Positions 1 through 9,998 of a stretch of 64,000 bases of DNA are shown in pieces. The stretch's first letter is position 1. Every line of letters starts with the position of its first letter. Made by a program: the position numbers and the translations under genes. The stretch is from Phaeovulum sp. (GTDB lineage: Bacteria; Pseudomonadota; Alphaproteobacteria; Rhodobacterales; Rhodobacteraceae). The DNA is taken from contig NZ_JAUXPI010000043.1 in NCBI RefSeq assembly GCF_030684035.1, forward strand, positions 1 to 64,000, written 5' to 3'. A model generated the notes under the pieces. It was given only the letters and a program-made list of their open reading frames with translations. It had not been told where the DNA came from and ran no database searches.

Positions 1-65
1 TCGCGCCGTGTCACCTTCTTCTTCATCGCATCGCGCAGGCCGGGAAAGGCGGGTTGTTTCAGCAT
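1..65 (-). CDS. Transposase-like protein, N-terminal fragment running off the left edge
   Basis: Only about 21 codons lie inside the window. The frame starts with ATG at 65, preceded by a GAGGAGG ribosome binding site 6-8 bases upstream. The visible peptide begins MLKQPAFPGLRDAMKKKVTR, which resembles the N-terminus of many IS5-group DDE transposases (a lysine-rich stretch before the TRREKFL-type motif). No catalytic residue is inside the window and no terminal inverted repeat was recognised in the bases upstream of the start. The call is therefore an inference from a short N-terminus. The AT-richer orphan gene next to it is consistent with an acquired segment at this edge. Confidence 0.45.
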   Translation of the reverse strand, partial: MLKQPAFPGLRDAMKKKVTRR

Positions 66-103
66 CGGCAAGCCTCCTCGTGGGGATGCCCAAGCCTATC
101 AGA

Positions 104-472
104 TCAGGCGGAAAGTGGCAGGTTTTTCAGACGTTCCTTAGCTGATTGGTATTGTTCGCGCGCTGATTGAACCATCCGTTTCCCGTCTTCAATAAGATCA
201 GTGTCAATTGCATCGGCGATTCCTCTAGCGACTTGGCTTTGCTGCAAAACTCGAACCAACTGCACCGTTGTTGGGACGTGGCCCGAGAGGTTGTGAAGGT
301 CGCTAACAACCTGCTCCGACGCAATTCTGCGAAAACGTAGGTCAACGCCAGCAGCGCGATACAGGAGTTCGTATTTCTCAAGCTCCTGATATACTGCTTC
401 AATAGCGCTTGTCTGCATTTCGACTTCTGGGCGCTTTTCGCCGGACAGTTTTTCGAAAATTCGCTTAAACAT
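104..472 (-). CDS. Hypothetical protein, AT-rich orphan
   Basis: A 122-residue protein I do not recognise. The frame can be opened at 496, but ATG 472 is preferred because a GGAGGAG ribosome binding site sits 5-6 bases upstream. From there the gene overlaps the 3' end of parE by 8 bases. The protein is mostly helical and charged, with a basic start (MFKRIFEKLSGEKR) and a long C-terminal helix rich in K, R, E and Q. It has no signal peptide or membrane segment. Its base composition and codon use (many AT-ending codons such as AAT, ATA, TTT) are clearly unlike the neighbouring GC-rich genes. Together with the transposase-like start at 65 this suggests horizontal acquisition downstream of parE. 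Confidence 0.6.
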   Translation of the reverse strand: MFKRIFEKLSGEKRPEVEMQTSAIEAVYQELEKYELLYRAAGVDLRFRRIASEQVVSDLHNLSGHVPTTVQLVRVLQQSQVARGIADAIDTDLIEDGKRMVQSAREQYQSAKERLKNLPLSA

Positions 473-2420
473 CCAACTCCTCCACGAATCGCGCATTTTC
501 CTGAATGTACTGGAACCGCAATTCCGGCTTTTTCCCCATCAACCGCTCCACCAGTTCCGCCGTCTCACCCCCAAGCTCATCGTCAATGCTCACCCGGATC
601 AGCTTGCGCGTCAGGGGGTTCATCGTGGTATCCTTCAAGTCCTTGGCGTCCATTTCGCCAAGGCCCTTGAAGCGTTGCACGTCGATCTTGCCCTTGCCGC
701 CGAGGCCCTTCGCCAGCGCCGCCTCTTTCTCGGCGTCGTCGGAAACATACATCCGCCTGGCCCCCTGGGTGAGGCGGTAGAGCGGCGGGCAGGCGAGGTA
801 GAGGTGCCCCTTGTCGATCATGGGCCGCATCTGGGTAAAGAAGAAGGTCATCAGAAGCGCCGCAATATGCGCCCCGTCCACATCGGCATCGGTCATGATG
901 ATGATCTTTTCATAGCGCAGATCATCAAGCCTGAACTTCGCCCCAAGCCCCACGCCAAGGGCCATGCTGAGGTTGCCGATTTCGGCATTGTCGCCCATCT
1001 TCGCGCTGGCCGCGCCGAGCACGTTCAGGATCTTGCCGCGCAGCGGCAGTAACGCCTGATTCTTGCGCTCGCGCGCCATTTTCGCGCTGCCCCCGGCGCT
1101 GTCGCCCTCGACAATGAAAAGCTCGGTACCCTCGCGGTTGGTGGCCGAACAATCGACCAGCTTGCCGGGCAGGCGCAGCTTTTTCGTTGCGGTCTTGCGC
1201 GCGGTTTCCTTTTCCTGGCGCCGCCGCAGCCGTTCTTCGGAACGCAGCACGAGGAAATCGAGAATCGCCCCGGCGCTGCGGGTATCTGCCGCCAGCCAGT
1301 TGTCGAAATGGTCGCGCACCGCGCCCTCGACCAGCCGCGCGGCTTCGGCGCTGGCGAGCCGGTCCTTGGTCTGGCCGACAAACTCCGGCTCGCGGATGAA
1401 GGTTGACACCAGCGCGCAGCCGCCCAGGGCGAGGTCGTCGCGGGTAATCTCGGCCGCCTTGCGGTTCTTCACCAACTCGCCATAGGCGCGGATGCCCTTG
1501 AGGATCGCCGCCCAGAAACCCGCCTCATGGGTGCCGCCCTCGGGCGTCGGCACGGTGTTGCAATAGCTTTGAATGAAGCCGTCGCGCGAAGGTGTCCAGT
1601 TGATCGCCCATTCCACCGACCCCGGCACCCCGAACTTTTCCGCAAACCCGACCTTGCCCGCGAAAGGCCGCTCGGCGTAGTTCGAACACCCCTGCAATTG
1701 CTCGCCAAGGTAGTCGGCCAGACCGCCGGGAAAGTGGAAAACCGCCTCCATCGGCGTATCGCCCTCGGCGATCTCGCTTTTCCAGCGAATTTCCACCCCG
1801 GAAAACAGATAGGCCTTGGAGCGTACCAGCTTCAGCATCCGTGCCGGGCGAAACCGGTTGTGGCCGAAAATCTGTTCGTCGGCATGAAAGCTGACCGTGG
1901 TGCCGCGCCGGTTCGGGGCGGTGCCGATGCGCTCGATCAGTCCCAGCGGCAGCCCGCGCGAAAACCGCTGCTCCCAAAGTTCGCGCCCGCGCGCCACCTG
2001 CACCACCATCGCATCGGAAAGCGCGTTGACGACCGACGCGCCAACCCCGTGCAGCCCGCCCGAGGTCTGGTAGGTATCGCCCGAAAACTTGCCGCCCGAA
2101 TGCAGCATGCACAAGATCACTTCCAGCGCCGACTTGCCGGGAAACTTCGGATGCGCATCCACCGGCATGCCACGGCCATTGTCGCGCACGGTCACGGTAT
2201 GGTCGGCGGCAAGCTCCACCTCGATGCGGCTGGCGTGCCCCGCCACCGCCTCATCCATCGCATTGTCAAGGATTTCGGCCACGAGGTGGTGCAGCGCCCG
2301 CTCGTCGGTGCCGCCAATATACATGCCCGGGCGCTTGCGCACCGGCTCCAGCCCCTCCAGCACCTCGATAGAGGATGCGTCATAGGTTTCCGGTCGGGCG
2401 GAAAGAAGGTCGTGGGGCAT
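465..2420 (-). CDS. parE: DNA topoisomerase IV subunit B
   Basis: ATPase subunit of the type IIA topoisomerase that decatenates sister chromosomes with ParC. The 651-residue protein has the GHKL ATPase domain (EILDNAMDEAVAG, then the GRGMPVD and GGLHGVGASVVNALS boxes), the transducer domain, and the TOPRIM domain (EGDSAGGSAKMARERKNQAL, DADVDGAH). It ends with the C-terminal RFKGLGEMDAKDL box. The SAKMARERKNQ form and compact C-terminus favour ParE over GyrB. The open frame extends to 2528, but MPHDLLSARPETYDASS at 2420 matches family N-termini and has an AGGTG site upstream; the upstream residues are low-complexity and non-homologous. The 3' end overlaps the orphan gene by 8 bases. Confidence 0.95.
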   Translation of the reverse strand: MPHDLLSARPETYDASSIEVLEGLEPVRKRPGMYIGGTDERALHHLVAEILDNAMDEAVAGHASRIEVELAADHTVTVRDNGRGMPVDAHPKFPGKSALEVILCMLHSGGKFSGDTYQTSGGLHGVGASVVNALSDAMVVQVARGRELWEQRFSRGLPLGLIERIGTAPNRRGTTVSFHADEQIFGHNRFRPARMLKLVRSKAYLFSGVEIRWKSEIAEGDTPMEAVFHFPGGLADYLGEQLQGCSNYAERPFAGKVGFAEKFGVPGSVEWAINWTPSRDGFIQSYCNTVPTPEGGTHEAGFWAAILKGIRAYGELVKNRKAAEITRDDLALGGCALVSTFIREPEFVGQTKDRLASAEAARLVEGAVRDHFDNWLAADTRSAGAILDFLVLRSEERLRRRQEKETARKTATKKLRLPGKLVDCSATNREGTELFIVEGDSAGGSAKMARERKNQALLPLRGKILNVLGAASAKMGDNAEIGNLSMALGVGLGAKFRLDDLRYEKIIIMTDADVDGAHIAALLMTFFFTQMRPMIDKGHLYLACPPLYRLTQGARRMYVSDDAEKEAALAKGLGGKGKIDVQRFKGLGEMDAKDLKDTTMNPLTRKLIRVSIDDELGGETAELVERLMGKKPELRFQYIQENARFVEELDV

Positions 2421-2881
2421 GGCACCTGCTCGGCTCTGATTGCCGCATATTGTGGCTGAACCGGGGCGCGGGGGCAACCGCTTGATTGCCCCTGCCGCCA
2501 GCCCCTGGCAGGTTGCTGAAGAAGCCATGACATGACCTGTTGCTGACCCCTAAGAAGGAAGCTGTTTTTGCTACGACTGCCCTGGCCGAGGCCATCGCCG
2601 GGGCCAAGCGCCGCGCGCCGGGGTGTCGCGGCTGGGGGCCCAAAGCCCCCGGCCAGCACCCGCCCCCGTCACGCCGCAGGCGTGCCTCCGGCCAGGGCGC
2701 GGCGGGCGCTTCTCGCCCGCCAGGGCAGGCGCTGACCTTTCGTGGCGCGCGCGGCGACGGCCCTTTTGAAGCCTGGTCGACACGGGCGGGGAAAGCAGGG
2801 CTTTTCCTGATCCGCCCGAACCGGCGTCCGGTCCGGAACGTTTCCGGTATCAGGTGCAGTGCGGAACCAATTCAGCGGCCC
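2421..2881. other. Gene-free intergenic stretch with hairpins
   Basis: About 460 bases between parE and the TPR gene, very GC-rich, with no credible gene. The open frames through it are composition artefacts. It contains several inverted repeats: 2471-2477 with 2486-2492 (GGGGCAA/TTGCCCC), 2671-2675 with 2679-2683, 2701-2708 with 2714-2721 (perfect 8-bp stem, loop CTTCT), and the larger hairpin at 2784-2817. These are typical of extragenic repeat and terminator debris. The parE promoter should lie close to 2421-2520, but I see no clear -35/-10 pair. Confidence 0.6.
2784..2817 (-). terminator. Candidate terminator of the TPR gene
   Basis: Two-part stem: GGGCGG (2784-2789) with CCGCCC (2812-2817), and an inner GGAAAGC/GCTTTTCC helix with one bulged T. 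It lies 65-100 bases downstream of the stop codon at 2882 on the minus strand. There is no long U tract, so it could equally be an mRNA-stabilising hairpin. Confidence 0.4.
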
Positions 2882-4087
2882 CTAGAACGAGATCACCCCG
2901 GCATTGTAGGTTTCAATATTCACCTTGGCCGGGCCGCCGTCGAGCGTTTCCATTTCGATATGCGCCGGTGGGTGGCCCAGCGCCGAGGCAATCCGCGCCG
3001 CCTCGCTCGACCCCGCGCCAGGCAGAATGCTGACCCGCACCCCGCCGCCGAGATTGTCGAAGCTTGCGCCGTTCGAGGGCGAATAATGCCCATCGCCGCG
3101 AAGATAGCCGCCAAGTGGCCCGGCGCTGATCCCGGCCTCGGCGCGCACATCGACCTTGCCTTCGCCATTCACCAGCACATGCACCGAAAACCCCGGTACC
3201 GCGAGCGAAAACCCGGCATTGAGGCCGGGAATGAGGATGCCGTATTCGGGCAGCTCTTCGCGGCAATCATAGGCCGTGGCATAGGGTTCGCCCGCCTGGC
3301 AGGCCATTTGTGCCGAGGCATTCTCGATTTCGCAAGTGACCGACATAAGCCCGCCAATGATCGAGCGCGGACAGATTTCCTGACAGCGGAAATTGACCTT
3401 GCAACTTTGCCCGAGCTGCGCGCGGTAGGCGGTGCCGATAGCGGGCAGGGTGCGGGCCGCCAGCAGCGCCGGCACGCCGTTCGGTTCGAGCGCATGGGCG
3501 CGCGCCAAGGCCGCCGCCGCCGCCGCCGGATCGCCCGCAGCATCGAGCGCGCGCGCGAGGTTGGCCCAGTAAAGCGGTTCGTCGGGTGCAAGCTCGGTCG
3601 CGCGCCCGGCCGCCTCCACTGCCGCGCCCCAGTCGGCTTGCGCGCGGGCGGCATTGCCAAGCGTGTTGTTGTAGGCAGCAACCTCCGGGTGCAACGCCAC
3701 CGCGGCTTCGGCGGCAAGGCGTGCGGGCCGCGCCCAGCTTGGCGCGCCCGCCCCGGCTGCCGCGGTCTCCAGCAGCATCGCTGCCATGTTGTTCAGGCTC
3801 GCCGCATCGTCGGGGTCGGCGAGCGCGTCGGTGCCAAAGAACCACGCCGCCTTGTCAAACTGCCGCCGGGTGAAAAGCAGGTGCCCGAAGGTATCGCCGC
3901 TTACCCCGGCGGGTGCTGCGGCGAGCGCCGCATTGAAATCTGCCAGATCGCCGGCCTCGAAGCCCGCGCCGAGCGTTTCGAGTGCCGCTGCAATGGCCTG
4001 CCTCATATCCTGGGCGATTGCCGGAACCGACCCGAATGCGAGAATTGCTACGACCGAGACGATCTTCCGAAACTGAAGAATTCGCAT
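2882..4087 (-). CDS. Secreted TPR-containing protein of unknown function
   Basis: A 401-residue exported protein. The signal peptide covers about residues 1-26 (MRILQFRKIV, hydrophobic core, AIA-Q cleavage). It is followed by alanine-rich TPR-like helical repeats to about residue 210, with canonical blocks such as NNMAAMLLETA, NTLGNAARAQADW and WANLARALDAAGD. The C-terminal half is different: a cysteine-containing section (SCKVNFRCQEIC, then four more cysteines) followed by a glycine-rich, probably beta-rich end. I do not recognise that domain. ATG 4087 was chosen over the longer frame because it gives a clean signal peptide and has a GGGGGAG site upstream. A periplasmic scaffold role is a guess. 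Confidence 0.75.
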   Translation of the reverse strand: MRILQFRKIVSVVAILAFGSVPAIAQDMRQAIAAALETLGAGFEAGDLADFNAALAAAPAGVSGDTFGHLLFTRRQFDKAAWFFGTDALADPDDAASLNNMAAMLLETAAAGAGAPSWARPARLAAEAAVALHPEVAAYNNTLGNAARAQADWGAAVEAAGRATELAPDEPLYWANLARALDAAGDPAAAAAALARAHALEPNGVPALLAARTLPAIGTAYRAQLGQSCKVNFRCQEICPRSIIGGLMSVTCEIENASAQMACQAGEPYATAYDCREELPEYGILIPGLNAGFSLAVPGFSVHVLVNGEGKVDVRAEAGISAGPLGGYLRGDGHYSPSNGASFDNLGGGVRVSILPGAGSSEAARIASALGHPPAHIEMETLDGGPAKVNIETYNAGVISF

Positions 4088-4181
4088 GCCTTTCTCCCCC
4101 CTGGAATGCGCTACCTCCTTCTTGCAGCGCTTCCAGAATAGCCGATCGGAAGGTTTAGGGCTACCCGTAGCGGCCGCCCGC

Positions 4182-4520
4182 TCAGAGCCCCCAGAGGCCT
4201 TGCGCCTTCGCGTCCCAGCCAAGCGTCATGCGGCTGCGGTCGCGCAGCACCGGGCGCTGCATCAGCGTGGGGTGGCGGATCAGTTGCGCATCGGCTTCGG
4301 CGGCCTTCATCCAGTCGTTCAGCCCCCGCCAGGTGGTCGAGTTGCGGTTCACCAGCCGGTCGCCGAACTCGACCAGCAACTCGGCCCATTCGGCCTCGTC
4401 CAAAGGCGCGGCACGCACATCGCGAAAACGCACCGCATAGCCCGCCGCCACCAGCGCCTTCTCGGCCTTCTTGCAGATGTCGCAGGTGGGAATGCCGTAA
4501 AGCGTGACCTCGCCGCTCAT
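4182..4520 (-). CDS. ArsC/Spx-family reductase-like protein
   Basis: A 112-residue thioredoxin-fold protein of the arsenate reductase/Spx/YffB group. It has a short beta strand, then the active site CDICKKAE (residues ~11-18), and later the RHPTLMQRPVL block with the conserved Arg and Pro typical of the family (R-x-P-L-L-x-R-P). Members of this branch are often annotated ArsC or Spx without proven arsenate reduction, so substrate is unknown. Its ATG overlaps the stop of the upstream GST gene by four bases (ATGA), so the two are translationally coupled and probably act in related glutathione-dependent redox chemistry. Confidence 0.85.
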   Translation of the reverse strand: MSGEVTLYGIPTCDICKKAEKALVAAGYAVRFRDVRAAPLDEAEWAELLVEFGDRLVNRNSTTWRGLNDWMKAAEADAQLIRHPTLMQRPVLRDRSRMTLGWDAKAQGLWGL

Positions 4521-5176
4521 GCAGGTTCCGCCAGCCGGCTTGCCCACATCGCCTTGAAGGCCGGGCGCGCCTGACAGGCGGCAAGCCAGCCTTTCACCGC
4601 CGGAAAGGCATCCATCAGCGGCGCATGCGCCTGCGCGTAGCGCACCATTTCGGCCATGTTGATATCGGCCACGGTAAAGCGCCCGCCAACCATCTGGACT
4701 TGGCGCAGAAGATGCGCTTCCAGCACCTTGAAGGGGCGCTGCAACTTCTCGGCCGCCGCCGCAATCACCGCGCGGCCCGCCTCGGTCTTGTCCTCGCCGC
4801 GCGCATAGGCGTAGGAAATATCAAGCGCCGGGCCTTCGATCGAGCTTACCCCGTAAAGCGCCCATTGCTGCATCCGCGCATCTTCCTGCGCGGTCGTGGG
4901 GGCCAGCGTGCCGCCGAACTTGCGCGCCAGATAGAGGTTGATCGCCAGCGACTCGCTCAGCACGAAGCCGTCGTCGTCGAGCACCGGCACCGCCCCCGCC
5001 GGGCTGATCGCAAGGAACGCGGGCGAGGTGGTGTTCAGGGGCGCGTCCTTCGCTGCCGGGTCGGGCAGGCGGTATCCCTGAATCACCGGCTGAAACCGGT
5101 AGCTTGCCCCCAATTCGGCCAGAAGCCAGATGTTGCGCGTCGCGCGCGAGCGGTAGATCCCGTAAAGCGTCAGCAT
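4517..5176 (-). CDS. Glutathione S-transferase family protein
   Basis: A 219-residue cytosolic GST. The N-terminal thioredoxin-like domain (MLTLYGIYRSRATRN) has Ser/Arg residues near the glutathione thiol, the cis-proline strand GAVPVLDDDGFVLSESLAI containing the glutathione-binding E-S pair, and then an all-helical C-terminal domain with the FTVADINMAE N-capping motif. The start at 5176 is supported by a GGGGG-rich site and by family N-termini; the upstream extension MRKRLPLF is not conserved. It is the first gene of a two-gene unit with the overlapping ArsC/Spx-like gene and is divergent from the methyltransferase at 5294. Confidence 0.88.
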   Translation of the reverse strand: MLTLYGIYRSRATRNIWLLAELGASYRFQPVIQGYRLPDPAAKDAPLNTTSPAFLAISPAGAVPVLDDDGFVLSESLAINLYLARKFGGTLAPTTAQEDARMQQWALYGVSSIEGPALDISYAYARGEDKTEAGRAVIAAAAEKLQRPFKVLEAHLLRQVQMVGGRFTVADINMAEMVRYAQAHAPLMDAFPAVKGWLAACQARPAFKAMWASRLAEPA

Positions 5177-5293
5177 GAAAGCCCCCTGATGGTTGCCCGT
5201 ATCCTGCCGCTTTGGCGCGGCAATGAAAAGAGGCAGCCGCTTGCGCATCGCGCCAGCGGACGAGATACTTGGCCAGAGGAAAAGGGGTGGACG

Positions 5294-5896
5294 ATGAACT
5301 CAGGCTGGAATGAACGCTTCGCGGGCGCGGGCTATCTGTTCGGCACCGCGCCTGCCGCCTTCGTCGCGCGCCTGGCACCACGGCTCGCCCCCGGTTCAAG
5401 GCTGCTTTCGGTGGCCGAAGGCGAAGGGCGCAATGCCGCGCATCTGGCCGGCCTTGGCCACCATGTTACCGCCTTTGACAGCTCGGAAACGGCGCTGGCA
5501 AAGGCGCGGGCACTGGCCGAGGGCATCACCCCCGCCCCGGCGTTTCACCTCGCCCGGATCGAGGATTGGCAGTGGCAGGCCGATGCCTTCGATGCGGTTT
5601 TCGGGGTCTTCATCCAGTTCGCCCCGCCCGCCCTGCGCGACCGGATATTCACCGGCATGGCGCAAACCCTGCGCCCCGGTGGCCGGGTGTTGCTGCACGG
5701 CTTCGCCCCCCGCCAGCTTGGCAACCGCTCGGGCGGCCCGCGCGCCCCGGCGCAGCTCTACACGCTCGAGCTTCTGCGCGCGGCTTTCCCCGGCTGGCAG
5801 ATCGAGCACGCGGCCGATTACGACGCCGACCTGGACGAGGGCGAAGGGCACCAAGGCCGCGCCGCGCTGGTGGATTTCGTGGCGCGCAAACCCTGA
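5294..5896 (+). CDS. Class I SAM-dependent methyltransferase
   Basis: A 200-residue methyltransferase. The glycine motif I region LLSVAEGEGRNAAHLAGLGH follows a WNERFAGAGYLFGTAPAAF start typical of the thiopurine methyltransferase/TehB-like subgroup. Motif II contains an acidic AFDSSETAL strand, and TLRPGGRVLLHGF is motif III. Substrate is unknown; this subgroup includes tellurite and small-molecule detoxification enzymes, which would suit the divergent GST neighbour. The start is set by AGGGGTGG immediately upstream of ATG 5294 and by the conserved WNERF start. Confidence 0.85.
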   Translation: MNSGWNERFAGAGYLFGTAPAAFVARLAPRLAPGSRLLSVAEGEGRNAAHLAGLGHHVTAFDSSETALAKARALAEGITPAPAFHLARIEDWQWQADAFDAVFGVFIQFAPPALRDRIFTGMAQTLRPGGRVLLHGFAPRQLGNRSGGPRAPAQLYTLELLRAAFPGWQIEHAADYDADLDEGEGHQGRAALVDFVARKP

Positions 5897-5899
5897 TCC

Positions 5900-5943
5900 G
5901 GGGCCGCTGCCAAGGCCGCCGCCGCCGCGCCAAGGGCGGCCCC
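5900..5943 (+). terminator. GC-rich hairpin after the methyltransferase gene
   Basis: GGGGCCGC (5900-5907) pairs with GCGGCCCC (5936-5943) around a long GC-rich loop, starting immediately after the stop codon. There is no U tract, so termination is uncertain. Confidence 0.35.
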
Positions 5944-6032
5944 GCCGCAGCACCTCCCCGTCAGGGCGTGCCCCGGCGTCAGCTTACTTCGCCCGGCTTG
6001 CCTCGGCCCTGCGCCGCAGCTAATCAAACCGG

Positions 6033-7391
6033 ATGAGCGCCCGCGCCCCCCTCAGCTACCCTGGCCATGCCCGCGCGCTTCTGGTGCTCGGCGGTCCGCT
6101 CATTGCCAGCCACCTTGCGCAGATGTTGCTGCATGTCACCGATACGGTGATGCTTGGCTGGTATGGCGTCAGCGCGCTGGCGGCGGTGGTGCTCGGCTCC
6201 TCGGCCTTCTTCATCGTCTTCATCCTTGGCTCGGGCTTCGGCATCGCGGTGATGGGGCTGGTCTCCTCGGCGCTCGGCGCGGGCGACACCACCCAGGTGC
6301 GCCGCGACACCCGGATGGGGCTCTGGCTCTCGGGCTTTTACGGCATCGCGGTGATGCCGCTGATGTGGTGGTCGGGGCCGATTCTTCTGGCCGCCGGGCA
6401 GCAGCCCGATGTCGCGGCGCTGGCGCAGGAATATCTGCGCATCGCGGGCTTCGGCATGGTCCCGGCGCTCTTGATCATGGTGCTCAAAAGCTACCTGGCC
6501 GCATTCGAGCGCACCCAGGTGGTGCTGGCGGTGACGCTGGTCAGTGTCGCGCTCAACTTCTGCCTCAACTGGATGCTGATCTTCGGCAACTGGGGCGCGC
6601 CCGAACTTGGCGTGCAGGGTGCCGCAATCGCGACGCTTTCGGTGCAGATAACCGGCATGGCGCTTTTGGCCGCCTATGCCGGCTGGCAACCGGCGCTGCG
6701 GCAATTCGAGCTTTTCCACCGCTTCTGGCGGCCCGACTGGCAGGCGATGCGCAAGGTGTTCCGGCTTGGCCTGCCGATCGGGCTGACCGGGCTTGCCGAA
6801 GGCGGCCTGTTTCAGGCCTCGGCGCTGATGATGGGCTGGCTTGGCGTGGCGGCGCTGGCGGCGCATGGCATCGCGCTTGAACTTGCCGCGCTCACCTTCA
6901 TGGTGCACCTCGGCCTTTCCAACGCCGCCACCGTGCGTGTTGGCCGCGCCGATGGCGCACGCGATACGCGGGCCTTGCGCGATGCGGCGCTCACCGCCAC
7001 CGTCCTGTCGCTTGCCGTCGCGGTGGTGGGGGTGGCGCTGTTTCTTGCCATGCCCGAAACCCTGGTGGCGCTTTTTCTCGATGCCGCCAAGCCCGGCTCG
7101 GCCGAGATCATCGCCTTTGGCGCGAAACTGCTTGCCGTTGCGGCGCTTTTCCAGATGTTCGACGCCATGCAGGTGATGGCGCTCGGGCTTTTGCGCGGCG
7201 TGCAGGATACGCGGGTGCCAATGTGGCTCGCCTCGATCAGCTACTGGCTGATCGGCATTCCGGCAAGCTATGTGCTGGCGTTTCCGCTCGGCCTTGGCGG
7301 GGTCGGGCTCTGGTTCGGGCTGGTGGTGGGGCTTGCCTGCGCCGCAACGCTGCTGATGGCGCGGTTCTGGCGCGGGCGGCTTGCGCGTTAG
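6033..7391 (+). CDS. MATE-family multidrug/toxin efflux transporter
   Basis: A 452-residue polytopic inner-membrane protein with about twelve hydrophobic segments arranged as two six-helix bundles. This is the fold of NorM/DinF-type exporters that move cationic compounds out in exchange for Na+ or H+. Characteristic blocks include the N-terminal GGPLIASHLAQMLLHVTDTVMLG and the second-half FRLGLPIGLTGLAEGGLFQA, where the family has conserved proline, glycine and acidic residues. Length matches the family. No partner genes are adjacent, and the substrate cannot be inferred. The gene is followed by a copy of the dispersed intergenic element at 7412-7449. Confidence 0.9.
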   Translation: MSARAPLSYPGHARALLVLGGPLIASHLAQMLLHVTDTVMLGWYGVSALAAVVLGSSAFFIVFILGSGFGIAVMGLVSSALGAGDTTQVRRDTRMGLWLSGFYGIAVMPLMWWSGPILLAAGQQPDVAALAQEYLRIAGFGMVPALLIMVLKSYLAAFERTQVVLAVTLVSVALNFCLNWMLIFGNWGAPELGVQGAAIATLSVQITGMALLAAYAGWQPALRQFELFHRFWRPDWQAMRKVFRLGLPIGLTGLAEGGLFQASALMMGWLGVAALAAHGIALELAALTFMVHLGLSNAATVRVGRADGARDTRALRDAALTATVLSLAVAVVGVALFLAMPETLVALFLDAAKPGSAEIIAFGAKLLAVAALFQMFDAMQVMALGLLRGVQDTRVPMWLASISYWLIGIPASYVLAFPLGLGGVGLWFGLVVGLACAATLLMARFWRGRLAR

Positions 7392-7411
7392 CCATCGCCG
7401 CGCGACCCGGC

Positions 7412-7449
7412 ACTTCTTCTTTGCCTGAAATACCCCGGGGGTCCTGGGG
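7412..7449 (-). repeat. Dispersed intergenic element, copy A
   Basis: On the minus strand this reads CCCCGGGGTATTTC, then ten bases to GAAGAAG. The same pattern (C-run/G-run palindrome, ATxTT, 8-11 bases, GAAGAAG) recurs at 10521-10552, 24848-24899 and 45895-45925, always between genes. Confidence 0.5.
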
Positions 7450-7468
7450 CTGGCCCCTGGCCTCCGGC

Positions 7469-7885
7469 TCAGGTCTCGGCTGCCCCACCCTGCAACAACC
7501 GCTCGGCCTTCTTGCGCACCAGCACCGAGCGCAGATCGTGCATCGCCAGCAACAGCGCGTCGGTGACTTCCTCAAGCTGCGCATCGGTGGCCTTGGCCTG
7601 CGCCCATTGCGTGGTCAGGTTCATCGCATCGACCGCGCGCAGAATGTCGTCGATGTCGCGCGCCGCCAGAAGTGCGACCCGCCGTTCCAGCCAGTCGCGG
7701 CAGGCCGCCGTGTCGGCCCCGCTCAGCGCGCGGTCGCCATGCGGCTTGATCTCGCCGTTTCGCACGTTGATGATCGCGATCTGCTCCATCTCGATGCGCC
7801 GCTGCCGGTTTTCCGTATCGACCCGAAACACCGCCGCGCCATTCTCGCGGATGCGAAAGTAATAGTCCGGCAGATCACCCGACAT
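7469..7885 (-). CDS. Conserved-looking hypothetical protein
   Basis: A 138-residue soluble protein without a recognised domain. It opens MSGDLPDYYFRIRENGAAVF, a short beta-rich stretch that could be a small binding fold, and then becomes helical (from about residue 55). No signal peptide or membrane segment is present. It lies 33 bases downstream of the aspartate aminotransferase gene on the same strand, so cotranscription is likely. Function unknown. Confidence 0.7.
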   Translation of the reverse strand: MSGDLPDYYFRIRENGAAVFRVDTENRQRRIEMEQIAIINVRNGEIKPHGDRALSGADTAACRDWLERRVALLAARDIDDILRAVDAMNLTTQWAQAKATDAQLEEVTDALLLAMHDLRSVLVRKKAERLLQGGAAET

Positions 7886-7918
7886 CTGTCCCCCGTTCGC
7901 CCGTTCCGGGCCTTTCGT

Positions 7919-9602
<1,684 letters not shown>

Positions 9603-9619
<17 letters not shown>

Positions 9620-9875
9620 AGCACGGCTGAAGCGGATGACCATGCGCAGCTGGCGGCGCGGCATCAAGGAAATGGACCTGATCTTCGGGCGCTGGTCCGA
9701 AGCGCATCTGGCCGGGCTCGATGCCGAGAAGCTGGAGCTTTACGAGGCGCTTCTGGCCGAGGCGGACCAGGATATCTACCCCTGGATCACCGCCGCCATG
9801 CCGGTGCCGCAGCGCTACGCGGCGCTGATCGACGAGATCAGGGTTTTCGCCCGCGCCAACGTCAGCGCCGGCTGA
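9603..9875 (+). CDS. sdhE: FAD assembly factor SdhE (succinate dehydrogenase flavinylation)
   Basis: A 90-residue protein of the SdhE/Sdh5/YgfY family that promotes covalent FAD attachment to the flavoprotein subunit of succinate dehydrogenase. The hallmark RGxxEMD motif is present as RRGIKEMDLIFGRW, followed by the conserved acidic helices (AEKLELYEALLAEADQDIY) and PWITAAMPVP. The ATG lies inside the 3' end of the XRE gene (17-base overlap). Structural sdh genes are not in this window. Confidence 0.93.
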
Positions 9876-9941
9876 TATCCGGCCGCCAGAACCGGCGAGC
9901 CAAAATAGATCGCATTTGCCCCGAATTTCGCGCGGCTTAAC

Positions 9942-9970
9942 CGAAACTTGGCTTTTTGGCCCCAGTTTCG
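9942..9970. promoter_or_regulatory. Inverted repeat ahead of ldtR
   Basis: CGAAACT (9942-9948) and AGTTTCG (9964-9970) form an inverted repeat around a T-rich centre, 29 bases before ldtR. It may be an operator (autoregulation by the MarR protein) or a weak terminator for sdhE; sequence alone does not decide. Confidence 0.4.
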
Positions 9971-9998
9971 CCTCGGGCAGCGAAAGACGGAGAGATTG

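Noticed and set aside
2540-4141. Long plus-strand open frame (533 codons) opposite the TPR gene
   Set aside because: Antisense shadow in GC-rich DNA: arginine/histidine/alanine-rich, no motif, no ribosome binding site; the opposite strand has a signal peptide and TPR motifs.
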